Assembly: GCA_035293245.1 (NCBI GenBank)
Contig: DATDOO010000065.1
Coordinates: 1 to 14,557, forward strand
From: DATDOO01 sp035293245
GTDB lineage: Bacteria; Pseudomonadota; Gammaproteobacteria; Methylococcales; Methylococcaceae
Direction: 5' to 3'
Length of the DNA stretch: 14,557 nucleotides
In this document: piece by piece, positions 12,421-14,557 of the stretch
Numbering within the stretch: position 1 is the first letter of the stretch
Layout: each line of letters begins with the position of its first letter
The notes under the pieces: model-generated
Told to the model about the DNA's origin: nothing
What the model saw: only the letters and a program-made list of their open reading frames with translations
The model's database searches: none
Program-made: the position numbers and the translations under genes

Positions 12421-13766
12421 ACGGGATTTACGATCTGGCCCAGCGCCGTGGCGTACTGGGCAATGTCCTCGGCACTGCGGGTTTCGGTGGCACACACCAG
12501 CAGGGACGGCCCCAGTTCGGGGTAATCCCGGCTCAGATCGTATCCGCCCAGGATGCCCCGTTGGGTCAGTTCGGCCAAAACGCCTTCGGCAGGCCGGTTC
12601 AGGCGCAAAGCCACCTCGTGAAAGAACGGCGCCTCGAACAACCGTCGCACCCCCGGAATCGCGGTAAGACGCTGGGCGATTTCGCGGGTGTTGGCGTGGC
12701 AATTCTCGGCGACGCGCTTCAGTCCTTCCGGCCCGAGCAAGGCCATGTAGAGGGTGGCGGCGGTGACCATCAAACCTTGGTTGGTGCAGATGTTGGAGGT
12801 CGCCTTGGCCCGGCGGATGTGCTGCTCGCGGGCCTGCAGGGTCAGGGTGAAGCCGGGCTTGCCCTCCGCGTCCAGCGTGCGCCCCACCAACCGCCCCGGC
12901 ATGTGGTGCACGTGATCCTTACGGCAGCACAGGAAACCGAAATAGGGGCCGCCACCGGCCAGCGGCAGACCCAGGGGCTGGCCGTCGCCGCAGGCGATGT
13001 CCGCCCCGCGCTCGCCCCATTCTCCCGGCGGACGCAGCAGAGCCAGGGCGGTGGGATTGACCAGGGCGATCGCCAGCGCCCGGCACCGGTGCGCCCGGTC
13101 GGTGAGGTTGTCCACCTCTTCCAGCACGCCGAAGAAATTGGGCTGCGGAATCACCAGGGCGGCGCACTCGGGCAGATCCCGGGGCAGGACGGTGCGGCCG
13201 GTCTCCCCGTCATAAGGAAGCTCCGCCACCTCGATCTGCTGGGGACGCAGCAGGGTGTGCACCACGTGCCGGTAAGCCGGGTGGACGGCCTTGGGGATCA
13301 GCACCCGCCGCGCGCGGGTCTGGCGGTTGGCGCGCACGGCCATGAGCAGAGCCTCGGCCAGAGCCGAGGCTCCGTCGTACAGGGAGGCGTTGGAGACCTC
13401 CAGGGCGGTGAGCCCCGCCATCATGGTCTGGTATTCGTACAGCACCTGCAGGGTTCCCTGGCTGGCCTCGGCCTGGTAGGGCGTGTAGGCGCTGTAAAAC
13501 TCGCCGCGCAAGGCGACTTCCCACACTGCCGCGGGAACGTGGTGTTCGTAGGCTCCGGCACCGGCGAAACACAAAGCGGGCCGGTTTTGCGCCGCGTGTT
13601 CCTGCATCAGGCGGCTCACCTGCATTTCGTTGAGGCCGGGAGGCAAAGGCAGTTCGCCGCAACGCAGGGCGGGCGGAATCTCGTCGAACAAGTCCTCGAT
13701 GGAAGCCACGCCCAAGGCGGCGAGCATGTCCCGCACATCCTCCCGGGTATGGGGAATGAAAGGCAT
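12417..13766 (-). CDS. gcvPA: Glycine dehydrogenase (decarboxylating) subunit 1
   Basis: The N-terminal-half subunit of the split P protein, 449 residues, the usual length. Seen: MPFIPHTREDVRDMLAALGV, SIEDLFDEIPPALR, LCFAGAGAYEHHVPAAV, SAYTPYQAEASQGTLQVLYE, TMMAGLTALEVSNASLYDG, then CGDGQPLGLPLAGGGPYFGF, MPGRLVGRT and TSNICTNQGL. It pairs with GcvPB, which holds the PLP lysine. The ATG at 13766 is 3 bp past the gcvH stop, with GAGGA placed seven bases upstream inside the end of gcvH, so the two are probably translated together. The last codons are ATC GTA AAT CCC GTG and then TAG (12417-12419). That TAG is part of the terminal GTAGGGTGGG of the repeat, so the exact C-terminus is set by the repeat. 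Confidence 0.97.
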   Translation of the reverse strand: MPFIPHTREDVRDMLAALGVASIEDLFDEIPPALRCGELPLPPGLNEMQVSRLMQEHAAQNRPALCFAGAGAYEHHVPAAVWEVALRGEFYSAYTPYQAEASQGTLQVLYEYQTMMAGLTALEVSNASLYDGASALAEALLMAVRANRQTRARRVLIPKAVHPAYRHVVHTLLRPQQIEVAELPYDGETGRTVLPRDLPECAALVIPQPNFFGVLEEVDNLTDRAHRCRALAIALVNPTALALLRPPGEWGERGADIACGDGQPLGLPLAGGGPYFGFLCCRKDHVHHMPGRLVGRTLDAEGKPGFTLTLQAREQHIRRAKATSNICTNQGLMVTAATLYMALLGPEGLKRVAENCHANTREIAQRLTAIPGVRRLFEAPFFHEVALRLNRPAEGVLAELTQRGILGGYDLSRDYPELGPSLLVCATETRSAEDIAQYATALGQIVNPV

Positions 13767-13769
13767 GGC

Positions 13770-14159
13770 TCAGTCCTCGGAGGCGATCTGCGCGGCGTAG
13801 CCGGCTGCGTCCAGCAGGGCGTCGAGTCCGGCCGGGTCGGCGGGCTGGATGGAGAACAGCCAGGCCTCGTAAGGCGTTTGGTTGATGCTTTCCGGCGCGT
13901 TGCTCAGCGTGCCGTTGACTGCGCCGATGACGCCGCTCACCGGGCTGTAAATGTCGGACGCGGCTTTCACCGACTCCACCACGGCACAGGCTTCCCCCGC
14001 CTGCACGGCGCGGCCGACTTCCGGCAGTTCCACGTAGACCACGTCCCCCAGCGCCTGCTGGGCATGGTCGGTAATGCCGACCCGCACGCGGCCGTTGCTT
14101 TCGAGTTGGGCCCATTCGTGCGTGACGGCGTATTGGCGATCGGCGGGTAAGTTGGCCAT
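13770..14159 (-). CDS. gcvH: Glycine cleavage system H protein
   Basis: The small lipoyl carrier that shuttles the aminomethyl intermediate between the P, T and L proteins, 129 residues, normal length. Seen: YAVTHEWAQLE near the N-terminus (THEW at 13-16), VRVGITDHAQQALGDVVYVE at 25-44, and the lipoylation motif ESVKAASDIYSPVSG with lysine K65. The C-terminal block (WLFSIQPADPAGLDALLDAA) is complete. The ATG at 14159 is preceded by AAGGA eight bases upstream. It lies 31 bp after the gcvT stop and 3 bp before gcvPA, so the cluster order is gcvT-gcvH-gcvPA-gcvPB. The lipoylation enzymes and the L protein are not in the window. Confidence 0.97.
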   Translation of the reverse strand: MANLPADRQYAVTHEWAQLESNGRVRVGITDHAQQALGDVVYVELPEVGRAVQAGEACAVVESVKAASDIYSPVSGVIGAVNGTLSNAPESINQTPYEAWLFSIQPADPAGLDALLDAAGYAAQIASED

Positions 14160-14190
14160 GACGGGGTTCCTTGTGTCTTTCGGTTCAATT

Positions 14191-14557
14191 TTAGACCAGG
14201 ATGCGGCCTTGCCTGACGAAACGCGGCGGCGTTACGCGCACCGATTTCAAGCGGCCGCGGATGTCGACCTGGCAACTTGTGCCGGTGCCCTGCGGGACCC
14301 GCGCCAAGGCGATGGATTGGTCGAGGGTGGGTGCGAAACCGCCGCTGGTGATCACGCCCTCGCCAACGCCGGGAACGATGACCCGTTGTCCGGCGCGCAA
14401 CACGCCCGCCTCCAGCAGCACCAGCCCCACGCAACGCCGCGTGACTCCGGCGGCGCGCTGCTTCTCCAGCGCCTGCCGGCCGAGGAAATCCCGCTCGGCG
14501 GGTTCCCAGGCCACGGTCCATTCCAGGCCGGCTTCCAGGGGCGTGACCGTTTCGTCC
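14191..14557 (-). CDS. gcvT: Glycine cleavage system T protein (aminomethyltransferase), C-terminal part
   Basis: The last 121 residues of GcvT, which transfers the methylene group from aminomethyl-GcvH to tetrahydrofolate and releases ammonia. The fragment begins DETVTPLEAGLEWTVAWEPA, then DFLGRQALEKQRAAGVTRRCVGL, GVGEGVITSGGFAPTLDQSIALARVP and the closing VTPPRFVRQGRILV, the characteristic GcvT C-terminal barrel. A full protein is about 360 residues, so roughly two thirds and the start lie beyond the right edge. The GTG or ATG-like codons inside this fragment are not real starts. It is the first visible gene of the gcv cluster; any glycine riboswitch or promoter would lie outside the window. 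Confidence 0.95.
   Translation of the reverse strand, partial: DETVTPLEAGLEWTVAWEPAERDFLGRQALEKQRAAGVTRRCVGLVLLEAGVLRAGQRVIVPGVGEGVITSGGFAPTLDQSIALARVPQGTGTSCQVDIRGRLKSVRVTPPRFVRQGRILV

Noticed and set aside
1..14557. CRISPR array, integron or prophage
   Set aside because: No regularly spaced direct repeats, no integrase or phage gene. The only repeats are the palindromic elements listed.

Overview
The window is GC-rich chromosomal DNA from a proteobacterium, most likely a gammaproteobacterium. I lean towards a methanotroph or methylotroph of the Methylococcus type, from GC content, the split glycine dehydrogenase (gcvPA/gcvPB) and short intergenic palindromes. This placement is impression, not proof. 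Apart from the repeat copies there is no sign of phage, transposase, CRISPR, rRNA or tRNA genes. Most genes are housekeeping or metabolic and lie on the minus strand.

Layout, left to right. 1-243: palindromic repeat DNA without a convincing gene. 244-1674 (-): a DnaQ-type exonuclease fused to a GIY-YIG nuclease domain, preceded by one 73-bp inverted-repeat element (1707-1779) and an unrecognised gene (1776-2303, -) whose true N-terminus may lie behind an A7 homopolymer frameshift. 2471-3739 (+): a DctA-type C4-dicarboxylate symporter. 3749-3961 (-): a small membrane protein, weakly supported. 4005-4814 (-): a Mut7-C RNase-domain protein. 4815-5170: a gene-poor, hairpin-rich stretch. 5171-5404 (-): a small hydrophobic protein.

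5498-8734 (-) is a tightly coupled operon, pxpB-pxpC-pxpA-SDR. Its stop and start codons overlap by four bases at every junction, and it has a candidate promoter overlapping a perfect palindrome just upstream. PxpABC is the prokaryotic 5-oxoprolinase, so the operon salvages pyroglutamate to glutamate; the role of the added dehydrogenase is unknown. Next come two alpha/beta hydrolases in divergent orientation, a YheT homologue (-) and a membrane-anchored ABHD17/YfhR-like enzyme (+), with only 9 bp between their start codons.

The right third is a glycine cleavage cluster on the minus strand: gcvT (cut by the window edge), gcvH, gcvPA and gcvPB. It encodes the T and H proteins and both P-protein subunits; the L protein is not here. 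A composite repeat made of two inverted 73-bp units separates gcvPA from gcvPB.

The most notable pattern is this repeat family. In both places it occurs (1707-1779 and 12243-12420), the outer edge GTAGGGTGGG supplies the TAG stop codon of the upstream minus-strand gene. Removing the gcv copy together with one TA would place gcvPA and gcvPB in one uninterrupted reading frame.
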